A stretch of 64,000 nt of DNA, taken from Cellulomonas sp. JZ18. GTDB taxonomy: Bacteria > Actinomycetota > Actinomycetes > Actinomycetales > Cellulomonadaceae. The position numbers were made by a program, and so were the translations under genes. The stretch covers positions 1,860,001-1,924,000 of the forward strand of contig NZ_CP045245.1 of assembly GCF_009720485.1 (NCBI RefSeq), given 5' to 3'. The notes below the pieces were generated by a model, which searched no databases, was not told the DNA's origin, and was given only the letters and a program-made list of their open reading frames with translations. How positions within the stretch are numbered: the stretch's first letter is position 1; every line of letters starts with the position of its first letter. Below, one piece after another: positions 17,377-27,074 of this stretch.

Positions 17377-17886
17377 TCACGGTCGCCACGCCGCGGCGAC
17401 CACCACGACGACGCCGACGACCCCGATGCCTCCCGGCAGCGCCGCCCACAGGAGGTGGAGCCGGGCCCGCGTCACGCGGGACCTGGCCTGGTGCCGGCGA
17501 CGCAGCACCGCGAAGTCCCGGTCGTGCTGCGCCACCGCCTTCGCGCTGATCGCCGACGCCGACCTGCCTCGACCGCCGCTGCGACGCAGGGTCTCGATCT
17601 CGTCCCGCGTCGCCTTCATCACCGCGGTGTGCATGCGGTTGCGTTCGTAGTGCTTGAGGCTCAGCACCACGCCGAGCGTGCTGACGAGGACGACGGCGAG
17701 CCCCGCCGGCACGTCCGACCGGTTGATCCCGTCGACCCCGACGAACGCGAGGACGGCGGACGCGATGCCCGCCAGGACGCTGGTCGCGCTCGCGCGCAGG
17801 GTCTCGTGCTGGCGTGCCTGCTCGGCGTGCTCCTCGTAGAAGCGCCACAGGTCGGCGATCGCCGCCTCCGTGTCCTGGTCGACCAT
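17377..17886 (-). CDS. Small membrane protein with long cytoplasmic coiled region
   Basis: 169 residues from an ATG with a GGAAGGAGG site upstream. The N-terminus is acidic and helical (TEAAIADLWRFYEEHAEQARQHETLR). Two hydrophobic helices follow (SVLAGIASAVLAFVGVDG, DVPAGLAVVLVSTLGVVLSL), then a highly basic helical segment of about 60 residues (KHYERNRMHTAVMKATRDEI to RRRHQARSRVTRARLH) and a last helix (GGIGVVGVVVVVAAA). The layout, a helix-hairpin pair plus a charged linker, resembles SLATT- or RipA-like octameric membrane proteins, but I cannot confirm homology. Role unknown. It is 66 nt upstream of the DNA polymerase IV stop and not clearly in an operon. Confidence 0.7.
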   Translation of the reverse strand: MVDQDTEAAIADLWRFYEEHAEQARQHETLRASATSVLAGIASAVLAFVGVDGINRSDVPAGLAVVLVSTLGVVLSLKHYERNRMHTAVMKATRDEIETLRRSGGRGRSASAISAKAVAQHDRDFAVLRRRHQARSRVTRARLHLLWAALPGGIGVVGVVVVVAAAWRP

Positions 17887-17952
17887 GAGAGCCTCCTTCC
17901 CCGGTCCGGCCGTGCTGTCGGAGCGTGCGGCCGCGCGTGCCGGCCGGGTCCG

Positions 17953-19028
17953 TCAGATGCGCCCGCGCACCGGTGTCCGGTCGCCGCGGTCCGCCCCCGC
18001 GGGCATCGCCATCTCGGCGCGCACGCCCAGCAGCCGGACCTCGCGGTCCTCGATCCGGTCCGCGAGCGCCCGCACCGCCGCGGCGACGGCGGCCGGGTCG
18101 CGCGTCGGCTCGGGCAGCTTGTGGCTCGCGCCGGTGGTGACGAACGGCGCGTACCGCACCTTGACCGCGACCCGCACGACGGGGCGGCCGTCCGCGGCGA
18201 CGTCCTCGAGCACCTGGTCGGTGAGCGCGTGCACGGCGGCGCGCACCTGCGCGCGCGTCGTCAGGTTCTCCTGGAACGTCGTCTCTCGCCCGTGACCGCG
18301 CGGCACCCAGGGCCGGTCGTCGACGGTGGTGGGCCCGAGGCCCTGCCCGAGCTCGTGGTACCAGACGCCCATGCGCGGCCCGAACTCGGCCACCAGGGCG
18401 TCGACGGGTGCGGCGGCGAGCTCGTCGACCGTCGTCACGCCGAGTGCCGCGAGGCGCCGCGACACCTTGGTCCCGACGCCCCACAGCTCGATGGTCGGGC
18501 GGCCACCCATGACGGCGGACCAGTTCTCCGCGGTGAGCCGGAACACCCCGGCCGGCTTGCCGTGCTCGGTGGCGATCTTCGCGCGGACCTTGGTGTCGCC
18601 GATGCCCACCGAGCTGTGCAGACCGGTCGCCGCGAGCACCGCGCCCTGCGCCTGCCGGGCGAGGGCCTCGGGGTCGTCCGTCACGGCGCCGAGGAACGCC
18701 TCGTCCCAGCCCAGCACCTCGACGACCGCGTCGAGCGAGCGCAGCGTCGTCATGACGCGGTCGGACACGGCCTCGTACTCGGCGGCGTCGACGGGCAGGA
18801 AGACCGCGTCGGGCAGCTTGCGGGCGGCGACCCGCAGCGGCATCCCGGACCGCACCCCGAAGGCACGGGCCTCGTAGGACGCGGTGGAGACGACGCCGCG
18901 CTCGGTGGGGTCGCCCGGCCGCCGACGACGACGGGCCGTCCTGCGAGCTCGGGCCGGCGCAGCACCTCGACGGCCGCGACGAACTGGTCGAGGTCGACGT
19001 GCAGCACCCACGGCGTCCCGGCGCCCAT
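17953..19028 (-). CDS. dinB: DNA polymerase IV, Y-family (one-base break in the given sequence)
   Basis: Error-prone translesion polymerase. The start MGAGTPWVLHVDLDQFVAAVE contains the metal-binding D12, and VLGWDEAFLGAV carries the second catalytic acidic pair. SSVGIGDTKVRAKIATEHGKPAGVF and LWGVGTKVSRRLAALGV are the palm/thumb helix-hairpin-helix motifs, and the little-finger domain follows. Repaired length is 358 residues, normal for DinB without a long tail. As given, the frame breaks after VVVGGR: the CCC run at 18914-18916 must be CCCC to continue as GDPTERGVVSTASYEAR. Both halves are conserved, so I treat the gene as intact. The usual C-terminal beta-clamp motif is not obvious in the MPAGADRGDRTPVRGRI tail. 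Confidence 0.88.
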
Positions 19029-19095
19029 GCGCCGAGTGTGCCCGCAACGGGGTGGCGGCGCGCGCGCACCTGCCGCGGCCCTCCTGCCTGCGGCC

Positions 19096-21297
19096 TCAGG
19101 CGGCTCGGCGCTGCCGCCGTGCGAGGACGACCAGCATGCCACCGGCCGCGGCGACCACGAGCGCGAGGCCGGCCGTCGCCCCGACGCGCGCGCCGGTCCG
19201 CGCGATCTCGACCGGCAGGGGCGCGGCGGTCGTCGCGCCGCGGCCCGGCGTCCCCGCGGGCGGGGTCACGGCCGCCGGTGCGACGGGCCGGGGGGACGGC
19301 GCCGGGTCCGTCGGCCGTGCGCTGGCCCCGGGAGCCGGCACCGCGGCGGCCGCCACGACGACGGTCGCGGTGCCGGGCTCCAGGTCGTATCCCACCTCGT
19401 CCCGTGCGGTGACGGTCACCGGGTAGGTGCCGGCCGGGACCGCGCCGGGCGCGTACGTCGCGACGAGCACGCCGGTCACCGGGTCGTAGGTGACGGTCTG
19501 CGGCTGCGCGTCCAGCTCACCGAGCACGACGGCGACGGTGTCCGGGTCCAGGGCGTAGGTGCCGGGCTCGATGGTGGCGGTGACGGTGACGGGGTCCGTC
19601 TCGGAGAACGTGGCGGCAGGCTGCTGCACGGTGACGACGCCGGGGGTGTGCTCGGCCAGGACCTGCAGGGTGCCGGTCGCGACCTGGCCCTGCCAGGAGC
19701 TCGACGTGTCGTAGAGGTAGGCCCGCAGCTCGTAGGTGCCCACGCCCATGCCGTCCTCGTCCAGGTCCTCCGGCCGGACGTGCGTCGTCCAGGTCTCCTC
19801 GGCCAGGTCGGGCTGCGTGGTCCAGGTCGTGTGGAGCACCGCGTCACGCCAGACCTCGATGTCCAGCCGCACGTCGTCCGCGTCGGCGGGCACGTCCCCG
19901 AGGTCGGTGATGCGTCCCGTGACGTCCCCGCCCGCGGTGAGGTACATCGTGGAGTCGTCCACGGTGGTGGCCGGCGTGAGCAGCGGGACGACGGTCAGGG
20001 TGCCCCGCGCGTACTCGCCCTGCCACGTGTGCGCCCCCTCGTACACCTTCACCCGGAGCTCGTAGTCGCCCTCACCCACGCCGAACCGGCTCATGACGTC
20101 CGCGTCGAGGTCCATCGACCAGGTGTCCTTCGTGAGGTCCGCGGTGGACCCCAGGCTCACGTACCGACGCCCGTCACGCCACACCTCCACCCAGAGCTGG
20201 ACGTTGCGCGCGTCGGCCGGGATGTCCCCGAGGTCGGCGACGGTCCCGGTGATCGTGCCGCCGCTGACCAGGCTCGCCGTGGCGGCGTCGACGGTGAGGG
20301 TGGGCAGGGCGACGTCGCGGATGGTCGTGGGCACCTCGACGGGCGCACTCTCCCACGAGTGGTCCGCCGCGTACGCCAGAGCGATGATCGCACCGGGACC
20401 GAGAGCGAGGTCAGCCGTCGACTGCCCGCTGATGACGACCCGCCAGGTGGACCTCGTGCCGTCGAAGGTGATGGTCGGCACGACACCGCCGCCACCGTGC
20501 CGGAGGACGACCGAGATGGTCGCTCCCGCGACGTCGGGGCCGACGTCACCGAGGTCCGCGACGGTTCCGGTGATGACGACGTCCCGGCCACGCACGACCT
20601 CGACGCCCTCGTCGACCGTGAGCGTCGGGGGCCGCATCTGGACGATCATCGTGCCGTTCGCCTCGCGGCCGACCGCCCGACCGTCCACGACAAGGCGTGC
20701 TCGTACCTCGTACCGGCCGTGCGGCAGCCGCTCACCTCCGAGGTCGACCGACCAGCCCGCGTCTCCCCACTGGTTGATGATGGTGAAGGCGGCCGTGGTC
20801 GCCGTCCGCAGTGGGACGCCGTCCTCGAGCACCTCGACCTCGACGTGGGCGCCGCTCAGGTCGGCGTCGCCCACGCGCATCAGCCTGCCGCTCACGACCT
20901 GCGGACCCCCGTAGGGGGCCAGCGCGCCGGTGATCCGGACGTCGACCACGCTCAGGTCGTCGCGCTTCGGAGCGACCTCGGCGAGCGGCGCGGGCTGCGG
21001 TGCCGCGGACGGCACCGGGACCGGTGCGGCGTTCGGCTCCCCAGCACGCTGCTCCTGCCCCTGCTCCTGCCCCTGCTGCGGCTCCGGCACGGGGGCGGTC
21101 TGCTCGACCGGGTGCCCGGAGGCGGGCTCGGGCTCCGGCAGCGGCTGCTCCGGCGGGGGCTGCTCGGCGGGCGCCACCTCCTGAGCGGTGGCCGGGTCGG
21201 CCGTCGGCTCGGCGGCGGGAGCGGGTGCGAAGCCGGTCAGGGACAGGGCGACGAGAGGCGCGACGAGGGCGGTGCGTCCTCGGGGGTGCTGGGCCAT
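19096..21297 (-). CDS. Cell-wall-anchored surface protein with tandem Ig-like repeats
   Basis: 733 residues. The signal peptide ends about AAEPTADP, followed by a Pro/Gln/Glu-rich stalk (about residues 30-100). At least three related 90-residue beta-sandwich units each open with a variant of ITGTVADLGDIPADARNV and close with ARGTLTV or ATGTLQV; a more divergent unit precedes them and an Ig-like unit (VTVTATIEPGTYALDPD) follows. The C-terminus is a sorting signal: EIARTGAR, hydrophobic helix, then RRQRRAA. IARTG is close to the LAxTG form used by class E sortases. It is probably an adhesin or stalk; no catalytic motif is visible. Divergent from the LacI gene at 21538 across 240 nt holding a palindrome. 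Confidence 0.82.
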   Translation of the reverse strand: MAQHPRGRTALVAPLVALSLTGFAPAPAAEPTADPATAQEVAPAEQPPPEQPLPEPEPASGHPVEQTAPVPEPQQGQEQGQEQRAGEPNAAPVPVPSAAPQPAPLAEVAPKRDDLSVVDVRITGALAPYGGPQVVSGRLMRVGDADLSGAHVEVEVLEDGVPLRTATTAAFTIINQWGDAGWSVDLGGERLPHGRYEVRARLVVDGRAVGREANGTMIVQMRPPTLTVDEGVEVVRGRDVVITGTVADLGDVGPDVAGATISVVLRHGGGGVVPTITFDGTRSTWRVVISGQSTADLALGPGAIIALAYAADHSWESAPVEVPTTIRDVALPTLTVDAATASLVSGGTITGTVADLGDIPADARNVQLWVEVWRDGRRYVSLGSTADLTKDTWSMDLDADVMSRFGVGEGDYELRVKVYEGAHTWQGEYARGTLTVVPLLTPATTVDDSTMYLTAGGDVTGRITDLGDVPADADDVRLDIEVWRDAVLHTTWTTQPDLAEETWTTHVRPEDLDEDGMGVGTYELRAYLYDTSSSWQGQVATGTLQVLAEHTPGVVTVQQPAATFSETDPVTVTATIEPGTYALDPDTVAVVLGELDAQPQTVTYDPVTGVLVATYAPGAVPAGTYPVTVTARDEVGYDLEPGTATVVVAAAAVPAPGASARPTDPAPSPRPVAPAAVTPPAGTPGRGATTAAPLPVEIARTGARVGATAGLALVVAAAGGMLVVLARRQRRAA

Positions 21298-21341
21298 CGT
21301 GGTGGCGGTGCCTTCCTGGGTGTGGTGCCGGGGCCGCGTGA

Positions 21342-21365
21342 GGATCGATGCAAACGTATTGATCC
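21342..21365. promoter_or_regulatory. Candidate LacI operator between surface-protein and LacI genes
   Basis: Imperfect inverted repeat with GGATC (21342-21346) and GATCC (21361-21365) as outer arms and AT..C / G..AT matches inside. The centre reads TGCAAACGTATT, and TGCAAACG resembles a LacI-family half-site. It is unusually AT-rich for the region and lies between divergent genes, so control of both by the adjacent LacI protein is the simplest reading. Confidence 0.45.
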
Positions 21366-21537
21366 GGCGGGGCGGGATCATGGGACGAATGGCCCGCCGA
21401 GGTGCGCACGAGCAGGCCCGCCCGCCCGCCGTTCCCGGTGGTTGTGACGGGACCCACCGGGTGCTGTTCGCGGGCTGGCGAGCGGTGCGGGTGGTTGCGG
21501 TGCCACAGTGGTCGAAGGTCACCGAGGGGGGTGCGCG

Positions 21538-22527
21538 ATGTCGGACGACCGTGTCACCTCTCGTGACGTCGCCCGCGCCGCGGGTGTCTCGCAGAGCACC
21601 GTGAGCTACGTGCTCAACCGCACCCCGGGGCAGTCCATCAGCGACGCGACCCGCGAGCGCGTCCTGAGCGCCGCCGCGGAGCTGGGCTACACGCCCTCGG
21701 CGGCGGCGAAGGCGCTGCGGAGCGGCAGCAGCGGCGACGTGCTCGTGCTGCTGGCCGACGGCCCGATCGAGGCGGTGCTCATCGGTGTCCTGCAGACGTT
21801 CGGCGAGGCTCTCACCCGGTACGGCCACCCCGTGGTCGTGCACCGCCGGACGGCCCACGACGTGGTGGCCCTCGTCCGGGACGTGCGGCCCGCCGCGGTG
21901 GTCGACCTCTCGTGCCTGACCCCCGAGGAGCGGGCGGCGGTCGCGGCGACCGGCACGCCGCTGGTGGGCATGGCGCTGGACGGCGCGCACGACCGGACCA
22001 TGCACATCCCGCAGGACCGCGTCGGCGCGCTGCAGGCCGCGCACCTGGCCGACCGCGGTCACACGCGCATCGGGTACGGGGCGTCGTCCGACCCGCGGTC
22101 GGAGCTGTTCATGCGCGGTCGCCTGGCCGGGGTGCGGCGCGAGTGCGCGGCACGCGGCCTGCCCGAGCCCGTCGTCGTCGACGTGCCGCTGTTCCCGGAC
22201 GCCGCGCGGCGCTCCCTCGAGCGCCTGCGCCAGCGGGACCAGCCCGTCACCGCGGTGTGCGCCTACGACGGCGAGGTGGCGCTCGCACTGGTGGCGGCGG
22301 CGAGGGGCCTGGGGCTGCGGATCCCGCGCGACCTGGCGCTGGTCGCCGTCGACGACGAGCCGCTCGTGCGGCTCGCCCTGCCGCCGATCACGACGGTGCG
22401 GATCCGGACCCGGGAGATGGGTACCGCCCTCGCGCAGCACGTGATGCGCCGGCTGGCGCCGGAGCTCGGGCTGCCCGAGCCCGACGACGAGGCGTCGGTC
22501 GTCCTGGTGCAGCGCGCGACCACCTGA
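21538..22527 (+). CDS. LacI family transcriptional regulator
   Basis: 329-residue repressor. The ATG follows a GAGGGGGG ribosome site. The DNA-binding helix-turn-helix is VTSRDVARAAGVSQSTVSYVLN with the hinge SAAAKALRSGSSGDVLVLLAD. The effector domain has AVCAYDGEVALALVAAARGLGLRIP and DLALVAVDDEPLVRLALPPITTV. The sugar-binding half is shorter and more divergent than in the tandem LacI pair at 3057-5077, so its inducer is hard to guess. It is divergent from the surface protein and convergent with the GH13 gene, from which a strong terminator separates it. Confidence 0.9.
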   Translation: MSDDRVTSRDVARAAGVSQSTVSYVLNRTPGQSISDATRERVLSAAAELGYTPSAAAKALRSGSSGDVLVLLADGPIEAVLIGVLQTFGEALTRYGHPVVVHRRTAHDVVALVRDVRPAAVVDLSCLTPEERAAVAATGTPLVGMALDGAHDRTMHIPQDRVGALQAAHLADRGHTRIGYGASSDPRSELFMRGRLAGVRRECAARGLPEPVVVDVPLFPDAARRSLERLRQRDQPVTAVCAYDGEVALALVAAARGLGLRIPRDLALVAVDDEPLVRLALPPITTVRIRTREMGTALAQHVMRRLAPELGLPEPDDEASVVLVQRATT

Positions 22528-22529
22528 CG

Positions 22530-22562
22530 GCGCCCCGCCGGCCGCCGCGGCCGACGGGGCGC
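22530..22562. terminator. Bidirectional terminator hairpin between LacI and GH13 genes
   Basis: 14-nt arms, 22530-22543 and 22549-22562, pair with one mismatch around a 5-nt GCCGC loop. The stem fills the 49-nt gap between two convergent stop codons, so it can serve both strands. Confidence 0.75.
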
Positions 22563-22576
22563 GCCGCGCGACCTCG

Positions 22577-24859
22577 TCACGGGTGCGTCGGCGCCGCGGC
22601 GTCGTGCTCCCGCAGGTCCGTCAGCAGCAGGAAGCGCCCGCCGTACGGCTCGAGCGTGATCGGGAAGCTCTGCAGGTCGTCGACGAAGGCGACCTCCTCG
22701 CCGGTCGCCGCGTCCCGCACGCCGGACTGCGGCTGCAGGGCCGCGGAGTGCACGGTGCCGGCCACCGTCTCGCCCGTGAAGTTCAGCACCGTGACCTGCA
22801 CGGGCGCGTCCTCGCGGCTCGCGTCGCCGCCGTCCAGGCGGTGCACGAGCACGAGCATGCCGGGCTGGGCGACGTCGGGGACGTCGATCTGCGTGGCGAC
22901 CGCGACGTCGTGCTCGCTGCGGATGCGCAGGACCTCGGCCAGCCGGGAGGCGAACGAGCGCGGGTCCTGCAGCTGGTCGGGCAGCGACCCGTACAGCGAG
23001 CGCCCGCGCGGCATGCCGGCGGACGACGTGGTCGCCTCCGGCGCGTGGTCCATGAGGTCGTGGGCGCCCCGGTGCAGCCAGCGCGTGTCCCCGGTGCGCA
23101 GCAGGTCCTCGACGGCCTGCGCCGGCACGGGCAGCATGCCGAGCAGGTCCCAGCCGGACAGGGCGAAGACGCCGGGCTGCCACGCGTTGAACATCGCCAG
23201 CAGCAGGTGCGCGCGGCGGATGTCCTCGACGTGCTCGTCGCGGATGTCGTCGAGCGCGCGGTGACCCTGCACGGCCGCGATCACCGACGCGGTGGTGCAC
23301 GCGATGCCGTTGGTGGTGAAGACGCGGTTGTACTCCGCGGCGGGCTCGGTGAGGGCGGCCGTGAGCTCGGCACGGACGGTCTCCGCGAGCTCCTGCCCGG
23401 TGACCTGCCGGTACCGGAACGGGTAGAGGTCGTCGCGGTGCAGGGTCGCCCAGTGCACGAGCTCGTAGGTGAGCTCGTCGTGGTTCTGCAGCCCGTGCAC
23501 GAGGCTGACGGGCTCGACGCCGACCTCCAGGCTCGCGCGCAGGGTCAGGCGCAGGAACTCGGTGCTGCCGGTCGCGAGCGCGTGGTGGTACGCGGGCCGG
23601 TTGACGAAGTCGTAGGACAGGTCGGCCCCGACGCTGCCGGTGTCGCGGATGTCCTCGATCGTGAGGTTGAGCTCCTGGAACGTGAAGCCGCCGACCTTGC
23701 GCACCATGCCGGCGATGACGTGGTTGGCCGCGTGCGACAGCGGGTGCCCCTCCGACCAGGCGGGCAGCCCCTCGGTGCTCTTCTCCACCCCGAGGAACCC
23801 GTTGGCGTCCAGGCGCAGGGCGTGCGAGCCGAGGTCGCCCAGCGAGTGCAGCGCGTCCCCGATGACCAGGCGCATGCCCGCGAACGTGGGGTCGAGCCAG
23901 TTGATCGACGGCTGCCCCTGCTTGAAGTAGTGCAGGTAGACCCAGCGGCGGGTGCGCCCGTCGACGCCGACCACGGGCGCGGTCGCGCTCCAGTTCGTCT
24001 CCTTGACGCCCGGGGCGTAGAAGATGACGCGCTGCATGGCGCCGATGATGTAGCCGTGCTCGGCGAGCTTCGCCTCGGCGACGGCGTCGAGGTTGACCGC
24101 GTCCTCGCCCTCGGGCACCTCGGGCAGCAGGTCCCAGTCCTCCGGCGGGATCTCCACCATGTGGTAGATGCCCGGGTAGTCCTCGTAGGCCATCTCCGCG
24201 AGCCGGAAGTCCGCGCCCTTGCCGGTGTGCCCGGGGACGATGTCGTCGATCACGCTGCCGCCGTGGTGGTCGGCGACCTCGCACAGCCGGCGGAACTCGT
24301 CCTCGGTGCCGAAGACGGGGTCGATCGCGGTGCTGATCCGGTCGAAGTGCCCGTCGACGCTGGGCGTCTCCTGCAGGCCCCGGATCCCGCCGGCGCGCTT
24401 GACGGGTCCGGTGTGGATCGCGTCGATCCCGATCGTCTGGAACGTCTGCCACAGGTCGTCCTCGCCGAGGGCACCGAGGAACGACTGCCCGGGCCGCGTG
24501 ATGAGCGAGATCGGGTACGCGGTGAACCACACCGACGCCGTGCGCAGCGCGCGGCGGGCGTCGGGACGGGCGTACGGGTTGCGCCACATGGTGGGCTGAC
24601 CGGACAGCTGACGGCTCAGGACGTTCGCGTCCGCGAGCATCGACTGCCCGACGAGCCACTGCACGTACGCGGGGTTCGAGCCGTCGGCGGTCCGGGGGTC
24701 CGACACGCGGCGGCCCAGCCCGCCGCGCAGCTGCGCACGCGGGCGCGGCTGCTGGCGCAGCGGGGCGGGCCGGGCCGGGAACCGCTGCTCGTCGTAGGTG
24801 ACCTCCGGCGCCTCGTGCTCGGTGGGCACGACCGTCCCGTCCTGCGCCTGCTCGTCCAC
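22577..24859 (-). CDS. GH13 alpha-amylase family enzyme (trehalose-synthase-like)
   Basis: 760-residue GH13 enzyme with no signal peptide. The conserved regions are present in order: [13 protein letters not shown] (region I), [11 protein letters not shown] (region II, with the nucleophile Asp), FTFQELNLT (likely acid/base Glu) and [16 protein letters not shown] (region IV, with the transition-state Asp). A C-terminal beta domain carries [13 protein letters not shown] and [19 protein letters not shown] and the cytosolic setting recall maltose-to-trehalose isomerases (GH13_33-like) more than secreted amylases; the reaction is therefore tentative. The MFS gene upstream ends 79 nt before this start, so co-transcription is possible. 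Its relation to the LacI at 21538 is unproven. Confidence 0.8.
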   Translation of the reverse strand: MDEQAQDGTVVPTEHEAPEVTYDEQRFPARPAPLRQQPRPRAQLRGGLGRRVSDPRTADGSNPAYVQWLVGQSMLADANVLSRQLSGQPTMWRNPYARPDARRALRTASVWFTAYPISLITRPGQSFLGALGEDDLWQTFQTIGIDAIHTGPVKRAGGIRGLQETPSVDGHFDRISTAIDPVFGTEDEFRRLCEVADHHGGSVIDDIVPGHTGKGADFRLAEMAYEDYPGIYHMVEIPPEDWDLLPEVPEGEDAVNLDAVAEAKLAEHGYIIGAMQRVIFYAPGVKETNWSATAPVVGVDGRTRRWVYLHYFKQGQPSINWLDPTFAGMRLVIGDALHSLGDLGSHALRLDANGFLGVEKSTEGLPAWSEGHPLSHAANHVIAGMVRKVGGFTFQELNLTIEDIRDTGSVGADLSYDFVNRPAYHHALATGSTEFLRLTLRASLEVGVEPVSLVHGLQNHDELTYELVHWATLHRDDLYPFRYRQVTGQELAETVRAELTAALTEPAAEYNRVFTTNGIACTTASVIAAVQGHRALDDIRDEHVEDIRRAHLLLAMFNAWQPGVFALSGWDLLGMLPVPAQAVEDLLRTGDTRWLHRGAHDLMDHAPEATTSSAGMPRGRSLYGSLPDQLQDPRSFASRLAEVLRIRSEHDVAVATQIDVPDVAQPGMLVLVHRLDGGDASREDAPVQVTVLNFTGETVAGTVHSAALQPQSGVRDAATGEEVAFVDDLQSFPITLEPYGGRFLLLTDLREHDAAAPTHP

Positions 24860-24938
24860 GTGACCGCTCCGCTCTCGTGCTGCTGCTTCCCGCCCTGACG
24901 TTGCCCTGTCCGGCGCGTTCGCGCGCGGCGACGTGCCG

Positions 24939-26198
24939 TCAGGTGCCGGCGACGGGTGCCGCGGCGGGCCCTGCGCCGGCCGGTGCGCCCGCCGCCGGCT
25001 CCTGCCGGCCGCGACCTGCGACGAGGACCCGTCCGACGAGCGCGACGACGACGCCGGCCGCGACGACGCCCAGCAGGCCGACCCGCAGGCTCGTGGCGTC
25101 CGCGACGAGCCCGACGACCGTGGGGGAGACGAGGAAGCCGACGCGCAGCAGCCAGCTGACGACCGTGAGGCCCACGCCCGCGGGCAGCCCGGGCAGCTCG
25201 TCGGCGGTGTGCATGACCGCGGGCACGAGCGTGGCGACGCCCAGACCGGCGAGCGCGAACCCGACGAGCGTGCTCGCGAGGGACGGCACGCCGAGCGCGA
25301 TTCCCGTGCCCAGCGCGATCGCGACCCCGCCGAGACGTGCGACGCGCCGCTGGCCGAACCGGTCGACGACGCGGTCGCCCGTGAGCCGGCCGACCGTCAT
25401 GGCGACCTGCAGCGAGACGAACGCCAGGCCGGCGGCGGCCGCGCCGGTGCCCACCTCGCCGCGCAGGTACAGGGCGCCCCAGGACGAGCCGGCGTCCTCG
25501 ACGAACGCACCGCACGCGGCCAGCACGCCCAGCGCGGCCAGCAGCAGCACGGTGCGACCGGCGACGTGCCGCAGCGCCCGGGCACGGGGCGAGGGGTCCG
25601 CGTCGTCGCTCCGCTCCGCGTCCTCGGGGCCGCGCAGCAGGAACCGGTGCGCGAGCACCGCCACGACGGCGAACACGGCGGACGTGGTGGCGACGTGCGC
25701 GGGCAGCGGCACCTCCAGGCCCGCCGCCGCCGACCCGAGCAGCCCGCCGAGCACCGCGCCGACGCTCCACAGCCCGTGGAACGCGTTGACGATCGAGCGC
25801 CCGTAGAGGCGCTGCACGCGGAAGCCGTGGGCGTTCTGCGCCACGTCGACGACGGCGTCCACCGCGCCGGCGAGCAGGAACAGGCCCGCCAGGACGACCC
25901 AGCCGCTCGCGAGCGGGACGGCGGCGACGGCCGCGGCGAGCGCGACCAGGCCGACGGAGGCCACCGCGGCCGAGCCGAGCCGCTGGATCAGCAGCGGTGC
26001 GAGCAGGCCCGCGAGCAGCGCGCCGAGGGGCATCGCCGCGATCGCGGTGCCCAGCTCGGCGTTGCTCAGGTCGAGGCGGTCCTTCACCTCCGGCAGCCGC
26101 GGCACGAGGTTCGCGTAGAGCACCGCGTTGACGAGGAAGACCGCGGAGACGGCGACGCGGGCACGCCGGGCGACGGCGGGGACGGGCGAGGCGGGCAT
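24939..26198 (-). CDS. MFS transporter (YbjJ-like efflux family)
   Basis: 419-residue 12-helix secondary transporter. The start [30 protein letters not shown] is the usual beginning of this subfamily, which includes E. coli Ybj[24 protein letters not shown] forms helices 2-3 and [20 protein letters not shown] is the cytoplasmic loop motif. The second half starts at [31 protein letters not shown], and [20 protein letters not shown] is its copy of the MFS loop. The C-terminal tail is Ala/Pro-rich and poorly conserved. It is divergent from a TetR gene across a palindromic site, which is the standard regulator-exporter arrangement; the substrate is unknown. Confidence 0.87.
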   Translation of the reverse strand: MPASPVPAVARRARVAVSAVFLVNAVLYANLVPRLPEVKDRLDLSNAELGTAIAAMPLGALLAGLLAPLLIQRLGSAAVASVGLVALAAAVAAVPLASGWVVLAGLFLLAGAVDAVVDVAQNAHGFRVQRLYGRSIVNAFHGLWSVGAVLGGLLGSAAAGLEVPLPAHVATTSAVFAVVAVLAHRFLLRGPEDAERSDDADPSPRARALRHVAGRTVLLLAALGVLAACGAFVEDAGSSWGALYLRGEVGTGAAAAGLAFVSLQVAMTVGRLTGDRVVDRFGQRRVARLGGVAIALGTGIALGVPSLASTLVGFALAGLGVATLVPAVMHTADELPGLPAGVGLTVVSWLLRVGFLVSPTVVGLVADATSLRVGLLGVVAAGVVVALVGRVLVAGRGRQEPAAGAPAGAGPAAAPVAGT

Positions 26199-26285
26199 GG
26201 CGCTCCGAGGCGGGGGCGGGTCCGGGGGCGGGATCGTCGGGCGCGACCGGGCGCGTGCCGTGGTGGAGGGGCCGCGCCGGGCGAT

Positions 26286-26315
26286 GTGTTCAACTGTACA
26301 CAGCCGGGCTAGGCT
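26286..26315 (+). promoter_or_regulatory. TetR operator and promoter of the TetR gene
   Basis: GTGTTCAACTGTACAC (26286-26301) is an imperfect palindrome (6 of 8 positions symmetric). TAGGCT (26310-26315) is a good actinobacterial -10 that would start transcription at about 26322, exactly the A of an ATG. The palindrome covers the -35 area, so bound TetR would block its own promoter and probably the divergent MFS gene. Confidence 0.55.
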
Positions 26316-26321
26316 CGCCGC

Positions 26322-26399
26322 ATGGCCCAGGACGACGTCGCCGTGGCCGATCCCGCGGGCACCGCCCGGTACACCGGCGCGCAGGGCGGGGGACGGTGA
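26322..26399 (+). CDS. 25-residue leader ORF overlapping the TetR start
   Basis: MAQDDVAVADPAGTARYTG and six more residues, ending in a TGA that overlaps the GTG of the TetR gene (GTGA). Its ATG coincides with the transcription start predicted from TAGGCT, so it could be read from a leaderless mRNA and pass ribosomes to TetR by coupling. The TetR start itself lacks a clear Shine-Dalgarno sequence, which supports coupling. The peptide has no recognisable motif. It could equally be an N-terminal artefact. Confidence 0.4.
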   Translation: MAQDDVAVADPAGTARYTGAQGGGR

Positions 26400-26962
26400 G
26401 CGAGCGGCGCGTGCGCCGCCACGACCCGGGACGGCGTGAGCGGATCCTCGACGCGTGCCTCGACGTCGTCGGCGAGGTCGGGGTCGCGGGCGCGACGACC
26501 CGCCGCATCGCCGCCGCCGCGGACGTCCCCCTCGGCTCGATCACCTACCACTTCGACGGCACGGACGCCCTGCTGCACGAGGCCTTCGAGCGCTTCGCGC
26601 GCCGGGTGAGCGACCGGTTCGAGGCGTCCCTGTCGGGCGCCGCCGACGTCGAGCAGGCCCGCAGCGCCGTCGTCGACCTCATCACGGTCGACGTGCTGAC
26701 CGACCCGCAGGAGCTCGTGCTGACCCACGAGCTGTACACGCTCGCGGCGCGGGACCCCCGCTACCGGCGCCTCACGCACGCGTGGATGGCGCGCAGCCGG
26801 CACGCCCTCGAGCGGCACTTCCCGCCCGCCACGGCGCGCCTGCTCGACGCGCTCGTCGAGGGTCTGACCATCCACCGCGCGCTCGACACCGAGCCGCACG
26901 GCCGGGACGAGGTCGTGCGGGCCGTCGCGCTCGTCACCGGGGCGGACCGGGACCTCGGCTGA
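26396..26962 (+). CDS. TetR family transcriptional regulator
   Basis: 188 residues from a GTG. The helix-turn-helix GRRERILDACLDVVGEVG, ATTRRIAAAADVPLGSITYHFD is a textbook TetR N-terminal domain. The ligand domain is all-helical (AVVDLITVDVLTDPQELVLTHELY, YRRLTHAWMARSRHALERH, LLDALVEGLTIHRALDTE), close to the group that controls drug exporters. It is divergent from an MFS transporter, with a palindromic operator between them, so it most likely represses that exporter and itself. The ligand is unknown. Confidence 0.9.
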   Translation: MSERRVRRHDPGRRERILDACLDVVGEVGVAGATTRRIAAAADVPLGSITYHFDGTDALLHEAFERFARRVSDRFEASLSGAADVEQARSAVVDLITVDVLTDPQELVLTHELYTLAARDPRYRRLTHAWMARSRHALERHFPPATARLLDALVEGLTIHRALDTEPHGRDEVVRAVALVTGADRDLG

Positions 26963-27074
26963 GGTCGTCCGGGTCGGCACGAGCGGTGGACGCGACGCCC
27001 GGCGGCGGTGATGCTCGGACGGCAGGCGTCCGACGGCGCTCCCGCGTCGTCGGCGCGTCCGGGGGGAGCACGAC

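Noticed and set aside
17455..21447. 1330-codon plus-strand frame
   Set aside because: Antisense shadow of dinB and the surface-protein gene; His/Arg/Asp-rich with no motif.
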